Below, piece by piece: positions 16,962 through 27,042 of a stretch of DNA of 64,000 nucleotides. How positions within the stretch are numbered: the stretch's first letter is position 1; each line of letters begins with the position of its first letter. The position numbers were made by a program, and so were the translations under genes. The stretch spans positions 930,001 through 994,000 of the forward strand of contig NZ_CP019893.1 in NCBI RefSeq assembly GCF_002156705.1, read 5' to 3'. Source of the stretch: Natrarchaeobaculum aegyptiacum. GTDB taxonomy: Archaea > Halobacteriota > Halobacteria > Halobacteriales > Natrialbaceae. The notes below the pieces were generated by a model. It had not been told where the DNA came from and ran no database searches. It saw only the letters and a list, made by a program, of their open reading frames with translations.

Positions 16962-18752
16962 ATGTTCGAATCATTTGTTCCCATATCTGGACCTACTGTG
17001 GCACACGAATTGACACCGACGCTGGACGACGATGCTCCCGCGGTTGCGGGAGCAATCGTCTACCACGCGAAGACACTCTGTGACCAAGTTGATACACTCT
17101 GGCGACTGCTCAACCAAGTCTCGATTCCAGTTGCTGAACTCAGCGATAGCCGCAATCAGAACAAAGCAACCTTCAGCACCGAGTCGATGGCACGGCTCTA
17201 CATCTACCAGACGGTCCACGACCTCACCCAGAGCGAACTCGCAGACCGCCTCGCGAACCGCCCAGCACTTCTGAAGGGCTTCGGGATGCCCAAGCCACCG
17301 ACTCAACAGAACATCTCGTACGCGTGGAGCAAGTTCAGTGCTCAAACGAAAACCACGCTTGAGGCCGCAGCACGGGGAATGCTCTTGGAAGCCCACGATC
17401 AGGGGCTCATCACCGACGTACTGCTACCAACACAACCCAACGAGAACGACATCAAAGAGACCGATGATCAGCCAATAGCAACACGCGAGTACGTACACGA
17501 CCATGGCAGCAAGGTCGTCGAACTTGCTCGCCGACACGGCTTCGCCGAGTTCAGCTCTGACAGAGCCGACAACAGAGTCTACGAGGACGAACAGATCCTC
17601 GATCTGTTCGCCAACGCATGCCTGACACAGGGAAGTGCCCACTCGGAAGGTGAAGCAGGGTGGTTCCTCGATAAGAACGACGTCTGTGACGATTCGACGT
17701 TTCTTCGGGTGATCAAGCAGTTCTCGATGCCACCGGGTCAGGAGCTTCCAAAGCCATTTCAGGAGTACAGCATCGAGGATATTGTCGCTTTCACCGAGGA
17801 ATTTCGTGAGACGTTGATGGAGTCGTTCGACGCTGCAACCGAGAACATTCTCAGCACGATTCGCCACGAAGATCCGTTCGATGACCGCAACGTAGTGGCA
17901 GCTATCGACTTCACACACGTCCCCTACCACGTTTGGCCGTGGATCGACAAGGACAGGCAAATCCCGAAGGCAGACTATCCGCCGATGGTCAGCGGGTACA
18001 AAAGTGACGGTGAAATCAAGCACGGGTATACGTTCGCGACGATTACGATCGTCGGGAACGACGTCCCGATCATTTTGGGTATTGAACCAGTCAAAGAATG
18101 CTCTGCGTGGGAACCAGAAGATGCTCCAGCCGATTCGAAGGCGGATGTGGTCGACCGATTACTGGCGACTGCCCAGCAGTACGTCGATCTCGACGAAGTG
18201 CTCCTCGATCGAGGATTCTACAGCAACGACGTGTACGCAACGATCCACGACCGTGGGTTGGTGTACATGACGCCGGTACCGAAGTACGAAAACGACTACG
18301 AGTCGATTGCGAAAATCAAGAGCAAAGACGGGGTTGACGCCGCTGTTAAGCACGATGTTCCGTTCGCCATCGATGGCGAACTCCACCACACCGCTGAATT
18401 CCTGTACGTGCCAGCAACTGACGAGGAAGCAGACGGCAATTACGCCGTGTTCGTGACCAACCGTGACCATGTCGCTCCCAACGAAATCATGCACGTCACC
18501 AACAGCTACAGCCGACGCTGGGACATCGAAAACCAGTACAAGTCGGTGAAGGCGTTTCTGCCGAAGACGTCCTCGAAGGACTACCGTGTGCGGTTGTTTG
18601 GCTTTACGTTCGCAGCCCTGCTGTACAATCTCTGGCGACTCACTGATTATCTGGTGAAAGTCGGGATGGGGCGTGATATTCGCTCTCCACCAGTCGTGAC
18701 TGCCAAGACGTTCGTCCGGGCGATCGGAAAATATCTTCGCGAGGGCGGCTGA
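16962..18752 (+). mobile_element. Long DDE transposase (IS4-like fold), probably intact
   Basis: A 596-residue DDE-type transposase. The catalytic triad is placed at Asp316 (VAAIDFTHVPYH), Asp416 (VLLDRGFYSND) and Glu523 (RRWDIENQYKSVK), the YREK-like signature of IS4-related enzymes. An N-terminal region with HDLTQSELADRLANRP resembles a helix-turn-helix. The frame is uninterrupted, so it may be active. It is much longer than common haloarchaeal IS4 or ISH transposases. Composition is lower in GC than neighbouring genes. Terminal inverted repeats and a target duplication could not be identified by eye, so the element boundaries are unknown and the entry covers the coding region only. Confidence 0.82.
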
Positions 18753-19061
18753 AGCTGCGGTTGCGGTCCGTAGGCCGCTCTTCGAGAGCTGCAGCACTCG
18801 TACTCTCCGCAAAATCTGGCATGGGAAGCCGTTGTTTGCTAGATATCACTGGTCATCGATGAACTACACCAGCCGATCCAGATACAAATGCCTCAAATCG
18901 AGCTAACTTCTCTCTGATCTCGTTTGTAGCGGTGGTAGATCCCGAAAACGTGGTCGAAATCGCGACTGAGGCAACCGGGTTCGCGACGTCCTCGAGATGG
19001 AAAAGACCGGCCTGCAGGGACGGGCACCACACTCTTGCCGTCGGTCGACGGCGGTCCGCGT
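18753..19061. other. Gap after the transposase
   Basis: 309 bases. No gene is supported. The first 120 bases or so are probably the right flank of the insertion element, after which composition rises to the local GC-rich average. The promoter of the acetyltransferase gene should lie near 19030. Confidence 0.4.
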
Positions 19062-19997
19062 ATGCCGACCTCCGACGCGGATGCCGACGCCGGTTCGGAC
19101 GCGGTGGCTGACGACCGCGAGACCACGACGACTGGCGTTCGACCACACGGGGAACTGGTCTTCGACGACGACCTGCAACGGCAGGTGTACGAGTTCGTCG
19201 AGCACCACGGTGCGGTGACCGAATCGGAACTGATCCGTTCGACTCGTCTCGAGACGGACGACACCCAGTCGAAGCCCGCGCGATCGGGCGCGTACACGCA
19301 CGAAGTGGTACCCGCGCCCGGTGAGATCAGGGCTGCCGTCGAGTCGCTCGTCTCCCGACGATATCTGACAGACACCGGTGACAGAATCCGACTCGCGCTG
19401 TCGGCACCGCCGCGAACGGTCGAGTGCGAGTCGGGCACGGTGACGCTCAGGCCAGTCGAAGAAGGTGATCGTCGGGCGCTCCTCGAGACGATGCGATCGG
19501 TCGCCCGCGACGGAAGTTACGTCGTCGCCGCGTCGCTGGCCGACCGGGTCGAGGCCGACTCGGCCGTGGTCCGGACGAGGGGTGATCGGTCACGGATCTG
19601 TTTCGTGGCGACGCTCGACGAACGCGACAACGGCGGACAGACGACACGCGACAACCGCGGCGAAGCGCCAGCCACGGACGACGAATCGACCGTCGTCGGC
19701 TGGTTCCACCTCGAGGCCCCCAGTCACCCGGCACAGTCGCACACGGCCAGCGTGACCGTCGGGGTCGACCCGGCCGTGCGCCGGCAGGGGCTCGGGTCGG
19801 CACTGCTCGAGTACGGGCAGGCGTGGGCGACCGAACAGGGGTTCCGAAAACTCGGCCAGGGGGTTCCGGCGACGAACGACGGGGCCATCGAGTTTCTCGA
19901 GGCCCACGGGTGGGAACGCGAGGGAGAACGAAGAGACCAGTACCGGATCGACGAGGCGTTCGTCGACGAACTGTTGCTCGCGACCTGTCTCGACTAG
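19062..19997 (+). CDS. GNAT acetyltransferase with N-terminal winged-helix-like region
   Basis: A 311-residue protein. The C-terminal half has a GNAT domain (about residues 130-300) with the acetyl-CoA binding pattern RRQGLGSALLEYG and the closing FLEAHGWEREGER. The N-terminal part (about 30-125) looks like a helix-turn-helix domain (YEFVEHHGAVTESELIRS), which haloarchaeal GNAT proteins sometimes carry. The ATG at 19062 was preferred to a TTG at 19035. The acetylated substrate is unknown. Its stop overlaps by 4 nt with the stop of the converging DUF424 gene. Confidence 0.8.
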   Translation: MPTSDADADAGSDAVADDRETTTTGVRPHGELVFDDDLQRQVYEFVEHHGAVTESELIRSTRLETDDTQSKPARSGAYTHEVVPAPGEIRAAVESLVSRRYLTDTGDRIRLALSAPPRTVECESGTVTLRPVEEGDRRALLETMRSVARDGSYVVAASLADRVEADSAVVRTRGDRSRICFVATLDERDNGGQTTRDNRGEAPATDDESTVVGWFHLEAPSHPAQSHTASVTVGVDPAVRRQGLGSALLEYGQAWATEQGFRKLGQGVPATNDGAIEFLEAHGWEREGERRDQYRIDEAFVDELLLATCLD

Positions 19998-20293
19998 TAC
20001 AGTCGGAGTAACTGCGCGTGGCGGGTCTCGCCGACATCGAGAACGTTGGCCTCGTCGACGATGCCTTCCTCGATAGCGAGGGTGACGGCGCGAGTGCCGA
20101 CGATGTTTGCAACGTCGGCGCGAGCGAGGCTATCGACGACCGCCGCTTCGTCGACTCTCTCGCCGCCGTAGAACTCCTCGGTGACCGTCAGCGAGATGCC
20201 GCCCGCGTCGTCTTCGAACGTCTCGCCGAGGACCTCACGGTCGCAGACGGCGACGAGCAGGCCCTGTTCTGTCTGTCGTTCGGTGAGGAGCAT
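19994..20293 (-). CDS. DUF424 family protein
   Basis: A 99-residue archaeal protein of the DUF424 family, recognised from EFYGGERVDE and the ADVANIVGTRAVTLAIEEG block. Family members are widespread in archaea and sometimes encoded near translation genes, but no function is established. The ATG lies 3 nt after the stop of the TPR gene, so the two form an operon. The C terminus ends HAQLLRLY, which is a typical end for the family. Confidence 0.85.
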   Translation of the reverse strand: MLLTERQTEQGLLVAVCDREVLGETFEDDAGGISLTVTEEFYGGERVDEAAVVDSLARADVANIVGTRAVTLAIEEGIVDEANVLDVGETRHAQLLRLY

Positions 20294-20296
20294 TCG

Positions 20297-21181
20297 TTAC
20301 TCGAGGTGGAACTCGCGGTCGCGGTCGCGGTCGGATTCACGGCCGGGATCGGTGAGGTCGTCCGTTCGGTCCTGTTGCTCGGTCACAGGCTCCCGGTCGC
20401 GTCGCTCCCGTTCACGGTCGGGGGCGTGTCCCTGCATCTCCCGGCGCTGTTCGACCAGCTGTTCTTCGGCGCGTTCGCGCATCGCGTTCGCCTCGTCGGC
20501 GACCTCCTCGGCCTCGTCGTACTCGCCCAGTTCCTCGAGAATGTAGGCTTTCTCCTCGAGAACGGTCGCGTTGCGCATGCCGAGGCGGATGGCGTTGTCG
20601 ATGCAGTGGAGGGCCTCCTCGGCCAGCCCGCGCTCTGAGAGGAAGAAGGCCCGGTTGTACCAGCCCTCGGCGAACCGCTCGTCGATCTCGACGGCGCGTT
20701 CGGCGTGTTCGAGGGCCTCGGTCGTCTCGCCGAACTCCCAGAGGGCGTAGGCGAGATTAGTCGCTGCGGTCGCGGCGTGCTCGCTCGAGTCGTCGATCGA
20801 CAGGGCCTCGCGGTGAGCGCCGATAGCCTCGTCCCACTCCTCGAGTTCGGCGTGGGCAGCGCCTTTGTTCACCCAGGCTTCCTGGGCGAGTCGGTCGTCG
20901 TCGGTGAAGCGAGCGGTCCGCTCGAAGGCCTCGGTGGCCTGTTCGTAACGGTTGATCGACATGTAGTTGAGCCCGACGTCGAGGAGTTCCTCGGCGTCGA
21001 CCTGGTCTTTCGGAATCTGCTGTTCGTCGAGCGTGTCGGTGACGACCCGCGAGTCGACCGGGTCGACCTTCGAGGGGTCGACGTCCAGCTCCGGCGGGTC
21101 CAGGTCGAACTCCTCGTAGGGGTCGCCAAAGCCCTCCCCTTCGGAGAAGCGGTGGTCGCGGTCGCCCTCTCGGTCGGTCAT
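20297..21181 (-). CDS. TPR repeat protein
   Basis: A 294-residue soluble protein with four or five tetratricopeptide repeats between about residues 65 and 230 (for example AWVNKGAAHAELEEWDEAIG and GWYNRAFFLSERGLAEEALH). It has an acidic N terminus and a charged, low-complexity C terminus rich in Arg, Asp and Glu. The ATG at 21181 gives MTDREGDRDH; the frame open further upstream has no support. TPR proteins act as interaction scaffolds; the partner is unknown. It is cotranscribed with DUF424. Confidence 0.85.
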   Translation of the reverse strand: MTDREGDRDHRFSEGEGFGDPYEEFDLDPPELDVDPSKVDPVDSRVVTDTLDEQQIPKDQVDAEELLDVGLNYMSINRYEQATEAFERTARFTDDDRLAQEAWVNKGAAHAELEEWDEAIGAHREALSIDDSSEHAATAATNLAYALWEFGETTEALEHAERAVEIDERFAEGWYNRAFFLSERGLAEEALHCIDNAIRLGMRNATVLEEKAYILEELGEYDEAEEVADEANAMRERAEEQLVEQRREMQGHAPDRERERRDREPVTEQQDRTDDLTDPGRESDRDRDREFHLE

Positions 21182-21284
21182 GCCCGGTAGGAGGAGACGA
21201 CGATTGTTAAGGGCTGCGACCCGCCGGAAGCCACCAGAGGGGTTCGACCCGAAAACACTTGTCACCCCACCAGCATCCCAGCAC

Positions 21285-21719
21285 ATGAATCGGCGACCGT
21301 TCCTCGAGGCGGCCGCCACGGCGACGTTCGGCGCTGGCACAGCGGTCCTGACGGGAGTCGGACTGGCGGGCTGTCTCGAGGAGGGCGAAGAGGACGTCGG
21401 GCCACCGGAGGACGACCACGGCGACTGTCCCGAACAGTACGGTATCTTCGTCGGGCTCCCCGAATCGGTCCCCCCCGACGCCGACGTTCTCGACGCCGAA
21501 GCCGCGGGGGTGACCGATCTCGAGGCGACGGCAGAGACCCTCGCCGTGGCCCACGACGAGTACGACGACGGGATGGAAGACGAGATCGACGAGTACGAAC
21601 ACCTCGCTGAGGGGATCGACGGCGGGGAACTCGCCGACGAGCTTCCAGAGCAAGAAGCCTACGTCACCTACCGGAACGTCACCTTCCGGGTCAGCACGCA
21701 CGTCGAACTCCAGTGTTGA
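21285..21719 (+). CDS. Secreted lipoprotein of unknown function
   Basis: A 144-residue protein beginning MNRRPFLEAAATATFGAG, a twin-arginine-like signal, followed by a lipobox LAGC (Cys at about residue 30). After cleavage it would be lipid-anchored on the outer face of the membrane. The mature part is short and highly acidic, with DCPEQYGIFVG and EEQ-rich stretches and no recognised domain. It begins about 100 nt from the divergent TPR gene. Confidence 0.7.
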   Translation: MNRRPFLEAAATATFGAGTAVLTGVGLAGCLEEGEEDVGPPEDDHGDCPEQYGIFVGLPESVPPDADVLDAEAAGVTDLEATAETLAVAHDEYDDGMEDEIDEYEHLAEGIDGGELADELPEQEAYVTYRNVTFRVSTHVELQC

Positions 21720-21770
21720 CGGGCGTGCAAATCGACCAGCGATTCTCGAGGTGGCCACGTCGCTCGCTCG

Positions 21771-22463
21771 TCACTCCCCACGCCCGAATCCGAGCATCGA
21801 CCGCAACGTTCGCGTCCGGACGCCACACTCGCTCGCGAACGAGCAAGCGTTACACTTCGCGCGGTTGTGCGTCCGCGGTGGTGGGCCGTCCAGTTCGCGG
21901 ACGGTCCGGAGCGCTCGCCGGTATCGGGCTTTTCGGCGCGTCGTGAGCGCGAGCGACCGGACGACGCCGTGAGCGGGATACTCCACCCACGCGCGCTCGA
22001 TCGGCGTCTCGTGTTCCCAGGCGAGTGCCTTCGCGGCTGCGACGGCGTGAACCGACTGCGGTTCCCAGACACCCTGCGGCGGGGGCTCGCCAGCCGAGAG
22101 AAGCACTGGCTCGAGCGGTTCCGCGAGCACCTTGTGGACGATTCCACGGCAGTCGCGACCGGACACCAGCCGGTCGCGATCGGTGGGTTCGCGGAGCCGC
22201 TTCCAGTCGCCACGCTCGCGAAGGCGGTCCCGCGTCGCCGCCAGCTGCTCGCGATATCGCCCGGGAATGACCGCGATCGGTTCGCCCTCGAGTGCCGCGT
22301 CGGGAGACGCGAGAAGGACCTCGTACCGGCGCTCGAGCGCTCGAGCCGACGTGACCGACTGCGGCGGCTCACGATTGACGTCCCGCGTGCGTTCGTAGTA
22401 GAGACTTCGCGGGCAGAACGCGGCGCTGCGAAGGTCGCCGAAAGAGACGAGGCGTCGAGTCAC
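21771..22463 (-). CDS. Cas4/Dna2-like protein with Fe-S cysteines but doubtful nuclease site
   Basis: A 230-residue protein similar to Cas4-type RecB nucleases. The cluster-binding cysteines are present: one in AAFCPRSLYYER (Cys17) and three in CNACSFASEC near the C terminus. The expected nuclease residues are not evident: where Cas4 has a G-x-[I/V]-D motif, the sequence reads GIVHKVLAEP, and the later E-x-K strand reads VLLSAGEP. The helix bearing the Q-x-x-x-Y motif is replaced by SVHAVAAAKALAWEHE. There is no CRISPR array or other cas gene in the window, so this is a solitary member, perhaps a DNA-binding protein rather than a nuclease. Confidence 0.7.
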   Translation of the reverse strand: MTRRLVSFGDLRSAAFCPRSLYYERTRDVNREPPQSVTSARALERRYEVLLASPDAALEGEPIAVIPGRYREQLAATRDRLRERGDWKRLREPTDRDRLVSGRDCRGIVHKVLAEPLEPVLLSAGEPPPQGVWEPQSVHAVAAAKALAWEHETPIERAWVEYPAHGVVRSLALTTRRKARYRRALRTVRELDGPPPRTHNRAKCNACSFASECGVRTRTLRSMLGFGRGE

Positions 22464-22526
22464 GCTTACCCTGGCCGCGGCTTCAGATATAAAGGGTCGG
22501 CGTGAGGAATCCGGTCGTGACTGGCC

Positions 22527-24265
22527 TCAGAAGAGCCCCGTGATCGTCCCGTCGTCTTCGAGGGCGATTTCGGTCGCTGCGGGCTCCGCTGGCAGGCCGG
22601 GCATCGTGTTGACGTCGCCGGTCAGGGCGACGACGAAACCCGCGCCCGCGGCGGGTCGGAGTTCGCGGACGGTCAGTTCCCAGCCCTCAGGCGCGCCGTT
22701 TCTGACGGGATCGTCGCTGAACGAGTAGGGCGTCTTCGAGAGACAGACCGGGGCCGTCTCGAGGCCGACGCGTTCGATCGTCTCGAGGTCGTCGCGGGCC
22801 GCGGCAGTGAATGTGACGCCGTCGGCACCGTAGACCTCGGTCGCGACGGTTCGAATCGTCTCGTCGACGCGTGCGTCGGGGTCGTACAGCGACTCGAACG
22901 AGCCCTCGTGCTCGTCGATGGCTGCCTCGACTCCCGGGCGAGTGCGAGACCGCCCTCGCCGCCGTCGCGGAACACGGTCGACTCGGCGGCCCGAACGCCG
23001 AGGTCTTCCCGGCAGTGCTCGAGGATGGCCGTGACCTCCCTGTCGGTGTCCGTCGGAAACCGGTTGACCGCGACGACGACCGGGACGCCGTAAGACTGGA
23101 GCACCGAGACGTGGCGATCGAGGTTCTCGAACCCGCTGCGGACGGCCTCGACGTCGGGTTCCTCGAGCGCGCCGACGTCGACCGGCCAGTCGTCCCGGCC
23201 GTGATACTTCAGCGCGCGCACGGTGGCGACGAGGACGGTCGCCGCGGGTTCGACGTCCGCGACGGGCGCGACGACGTCGAAGAACTTCTCGGCACCGAGG
23301 TCGGCCCCGAAGCCAGCCTCGGTGATCACGTAGTCCGCGAGCGCGCCCGCGGCCCGGTTGGCCACGATCGAGTTGGTCCCGTGGGCGATGTTCGCGAACG
23401 GGCCGCCGTGGACGAACGCGGGCGTCCCCTCGATCGTGCCGACGACGTTCGGCTGGAAGGCATCCCGGAGTACCGCGGCGGCAGCGCCGGCGACCTCGAG
23501 GTCGGCTACCCTGATGGGATCTCCCGCCGTATCTGCAGCGACGACGATCCGACCGATTCGCACCCTGAGATCCGCCAGATCGGTCGCCAGACAGAGCACG
23601 GCCATCAGTTCCGAGGCAGCCGTCAGGACGAACCCGGCTTCGCGGGGCGGGCCGTTGGCCGACCCGCCGAGGCCGACGACCAGTTCGCGTAGCGCGCGAT
23701 CGTTCACGTCGAGCGCCCGGGGCCACCTGACGGCGTCGACGTCGATCTCGAGGGCGTTGCTCTGATGGAGGTGGTTGTCCACCGCGGCGGCGATCAGGTT
23801 GTGCGCGGCGGTCACCGCGTGGATGTCCCCCGTGAAGTGGAGGTTGATGTCCTCCATCGGGAGTACCTGCGAGTAGCCGCCGCCGGCCGCACCACCCTTG
23901 AGCCCGAAGACGGGACCGAGCGAGGGTTCCCGGAGGGTCGAGACGGCCGTCTCGCCCAGCCGGTCGAACGCCTGGGCGAGTCCGACGTTGGTCACCGTCT
24001 TGCCCTCGCCCCGGGGCGTCGGCGTCATGCCGGTCACGAGGACGAATCGGGGCGCAGAACCGTCGTCGCTCCCACTGCGCTGGGCGTCGGTCATCAGTCG
24101 GCGCGTCGTCGCCAGCGACAGCTTGGCCACGTGTGGCCCGTACCGCTCGAGGTCGGCAGGCTCGAGGCCGAGCGGTGCGACGACGTCAGCGATCGGGTCG
24201 GGGTCGGTCTGACGGGCGATTTCCGCGTCTGCTGGAAGGGTCCATCCGGACTCGTCGGTGGTCAT
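22527..24265 (-). pseudogene. fhs: Formate-tetrahydrofolate ligase, frameshifted
   Basis: The family catalyses ATP-dependent formation of 10-formyl-THF from formate and THF. The first about 445 residues, from the ATG at 24265, contain the P-loop TPTPRGEGKT and SLGPVFGLKGGAAGGG. Around the CCCGGG run at 22933-22938 the frame jumps: before it the sequence reads GGLALARE, after it the conserved C terminus (AAIDEHEGSFESLYDPDARV to the MPGLPAEPA block, ending at 22527) is in another frame. Adding one G to the run restores a single protein of about 579 residues. Either this is a true loss of function or a sequencing error in the GC run. All other motifs look intact, so decay, if real, is recent. 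Confidence 0.85.
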
Positions 24266-24359
24266 AGAGGAATCGTCACGCTGCAGACGGTCATACTACG
24301 GCCGAATTGCCGGCCAGTGGGAACGGCTCCAGCAGTCGTGACCGAATCGGACACCCTGC

Positions 24360-24647
24360 TCAGATCTCGTCGACCAGCTGTGAGATGTTCTCGACGTCGA
24401 TAATCGGCATCGTCTGGCCCTCGAGACCGTGTCTTCGCATCGCCAGCGCGGATTTGAAGCCAGCCTCTCGGTCGTCGGCCTCGAAGATCACGAGGAAATC
24501 GTACTCCCCGAGAATCGCGTAGGAGTCTTCGAGCGTCGCCTCGTGCTGGTCGAGTTCGGTCTCGAGTTCACCCCAGATCGAGGCCAGTTCCTGTGCGTTC
24601 TGGACGTCTCGGTCGGCGAGCGTCATCAGCGAGGCGTATTTCGGCAT
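24360..24647 (-). CDS. GYD domain protein
   Basis: A 95-residue protein of the GYD family, beginning MPKYASLMTLADRD and with the GEYDFLVIFEADD block that names the family. Proteins of this type are small, cytoplasmic and of unknown function. The frame is open further upstream but the start at 24647 matches the usual N terminus. It is 94 nt downstream of the fhs start, transcribed the same way. Confidence 0.85.
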   Translation of the reverse strand: MPKYASLMTLADRDVQNAQELASIWGELETELDQHEATLEDSYAILGEYDFLVIFEADDREAGFKSALAMRRHGLEGQTMPIIDVENISQLVDEI

Positions 24648-24837
24648 GGCCGGGAAGACGCCACTCCGTCCGAAAACGGTTGGGCCGGCATCGGACGGCT
24701 GCGGGGATAAACCGAATGTTGCAATAGCAAATACAGGTTGGTCGCCGAACGTGGTGGCCGCAGACGGACCACGGCACGACATCGCCGGGGCGACCACGGG
24801 ACGGTTCACGGCCGCGCCAGCAACGACGGTGTTCCGT

Positions 24838-26955
24838 CTACTCGTGGGCGATCGACTCGCGGGGATCGGGTCGGGTGGTCACTTCGAACCGCGCGCCACC
24901 GTCGGCGCTTTCTGTGACGTCGACGGTCCAGCCGTGGGCCCCGGCGATCTCCCTGACGATCGCCAGACCGAACCCGGTACCGTCGCCCGTCGTCGAGACG
25001 CCCCGGTCGAACACGTCGGAGCGGCGCTCCGGAGGGATACCCGGACCGTCGTCCGCGACGTAAAATCCGGACCGGTTCGCGAGCGGACCGACCCGGATCG
25101 TCACGTCCTCGCCACCGTGGACCAGCGCGTTCGAGAGGAGGTTCTCGAACAACTGTCGCAGTCGCGACTCGTCGGCCTCGAGGCGATCGTCTTCGAAGGC
25201 GACCTCGATGGTTGCGTCGTCACCGGGTATCGTCTCACGGACCGATTCGACCAGGGAAGTGAGTGCGATCGATCGGGTCTGTTCTATCTGCTGGCCATTT
25301 CGGGCGAGCGTCAGCAGGTCCGTGATGAGGGCGTTCATCCGGACGTGAGCCGCCTCGAGACGATCGAAGTCGTCCGGAGAGTGGCTCTCTCGAGCGAGTT
25401 CGAGCGCAGCCTGTGCGACCGTAAGCGGGTTGCGAAGGTCGTGGCTCACCACGGCGGTGAAGGCCTCGAGTCGGTCGTTGGTGCGCTGGAGAGCCCGTTC
25501 GCGTTCCGTGCGTTCGGTGACGTCCTGGAAAGCGCCACGGGCACCGACCAGTTTGCCGACGTCGTCGTACCACGGCGTCCCGAGCGTTCGAACCCATCGA
25601 ACCTCGTCGTCGGCCGTGACGATCCGAAGTTCCACGTCGTACCCCTCGCCAGTCGCTTTCAGTCGTTCGAAGGCAGCAGTGACCGTCGCCCGGTCTTCAG
25701 GATGGTAGAAATCGACCCCGTCTTGGACCGTCGGCTCGAACGTCAACGGCACGCCGTGGATGCGATAGACCTCCTCGGTCCACCGCATCGTCCCGGTCCG
25801 GAAGTCGACTTCCCAGCCACCGATCGCCGCGACTCGCTGGATCTGCCCGAGAAATTCCCGCTTTTGCTCGAGTTCCTCGGCCCGTCGTTTGTGCTCCGTA
25901 ATGTTTCGCCCCTCGGCGACGAGCGAGACGACGTTGCCGTCATCGTCCGCAATCGGCCGAAGTGAGAAGTCGATGACGACAGTTCCACTCGACCCGCGAA
26001 CGGTTTCGTCGTAGCGGACGAACTCGCCGTCACTGGCGGTCTCGATCGCGGCTTTCAGGGTCTGCTGGGCAGTCCCGCTGTCTCGCCACCAGCCGGTTTC
26101 CCAGACTGGATTGCCCACGACGTCCTCGCGGTCGAACCCGCCGAACTCGAGTGCGGAGTCGTTCGCTTCGAGCAACGTCCCGTCCAGGTCGACGAGCCCT
26201 GTAAACTGGTAGGTCTGATTGAAGATGGCGTCGTACTGGCGTTCGCGCGCCTTTCGTTCGGTGACGTTGCGCGTCGCACCGACGATCTTCTCGACCGTTC
26301 CATCGACGATGACCGGAGTGATTCGGGTCTCCCACCAGGAATCTTCCTCGGGAACCGAAATCGCCTCCTCGTACTGGAGTGGCTCACGCCGGACGACGCA
26401 CTCGCGATAGTTCTCGAGGATGGTCCGGCCCTGCTCGTCGCCGAAAACGTCCGCAATCTCCTCGCCGGCAAGTTCCTCGTTCGTCAACCCGGTGTGGGCC
26501 TCGTAGACGGGGTTGACCCGTTCGAGCCGGAAGGTTTCCCCGGCGTCGTCGACGTCGACGAGAAACAGGGCATCCTGTGTGTTCTCGAACACCGTCTCCG
26601 CGAGGTTATCGTCCACCGCTCGAGGCTCGCGAGGGGGTATCTCGCGGGCGATCATCGACAGGCCGCCTTCGTCGGCGTAGATCGTTACCTCGACCCGGTC
26701 GGCAGACGCCGGACACCGGAGAGTGACCGACCGGGACTCGTGGGTTTCCATCGCAAGGCGACAGTGTGACTCGAGGGCCGTCCCACGGATCGTCGGCACC
26801 GCCTTCCAGAGTACCTCGCCGTCCGCAGGCCGGGTGCCAGTCAGGGCTGCCATCCGGTCGTTCCAGTTGGTGATTCGCCACGTCGCATCCACGGCACAGT
26901 AGCCGTCCGAGATGCGCTCGATCAATCGGTCGGACTCGAGTCGATGGTCAGTCAT
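24838..26955 (-). CDS. PAS-type sensor histidine kinase
   Basis: A 705-residue soluble kinase with four PAS domains (about residues 10-105, 125-245, 240-350, 360-480), the last of the GGWEVDF type. A HisKA domain carries the phospho-accepting His in VVSHDLRNPL, and the ATPase domain has FENLLSNALVHGG, DDGPGIPP and GTGFGLAIV. There are no membrane segments, so it senses a cytoplasmic signal. The response regulator gene (27043-27810) lies directly upstream with an 87-nt gap, and the two form a probable two-component operon. Confidence 0.9.
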   Translation of the reverse strand: MTDHRLESDRLIERISDGYCAVDATWRITNWNDRMAALTGTRPADGEVLWKAVPTIRGTALESHCRLAMETHESRSVTLRCPASADRVEVTIYADEGGLSMIAREIPPREPRAVDDNLAETVFENTQDALFLVDVDDAGETFRLERVNPVYEAHTGLTNEELAGEEIADVFGDEQGRTILENYRECVVRREPLQYEEAISVPEEDSWWETRITPVIVDGTVEKIVGATRNVTERKARERQYDAIFNQTYQFTGLVDLDGTLLEANDSALEFGGFDREDVVGNPVWETGWWRDSGTAQQTLKAAIETASDGEFVRYDETVRGSSGTVVIDFSLRPIADDDGNVVSLVAEGRNITEHKRRAEELEQKREFLGQIQRVAAIGGWEVDFRTGTMRWTEEVYRIHGVPLTFEPTVQDGVDFYHPEDRATVTAAFERLKATGEGYDVELRIVTADDEVRWVRTLGTPWYDDVGKLVGARGAFQDVTERTERERALQRTNDRLEAFTAVVSHDLRNPLTVAQAALELARESHSPDDFDRLEAAHVRMNALITDLLTLARNGQQIEQTRSIALTSLVESVRETIPGDDATIEVAFEDDRLEADESRLRQLFENLLSNALVHGGEDVTIRVGPLANRSGFYVADDGPGIPPERRSDVFDRGVSTTGDGTGFGLAIVREIAGAHGWTVDVTESADGGARFEVTTRPDPRESIAHE

Positions 26956-27042
26956 ACGTCGTGAACGAACGGGCGAGACGGGAGCGGGAACTGTTGGTGC
27001 CTCGATCGGAGGAAGCGTCTGTCGGCCGGGCTCTCGACGGGA

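Noticed and set aside
16816-18900. Terminal inverted repeats of the transposase
   Set aside because: Visual comparison of the two flanks gave only short AT-rich matches that could be chance.
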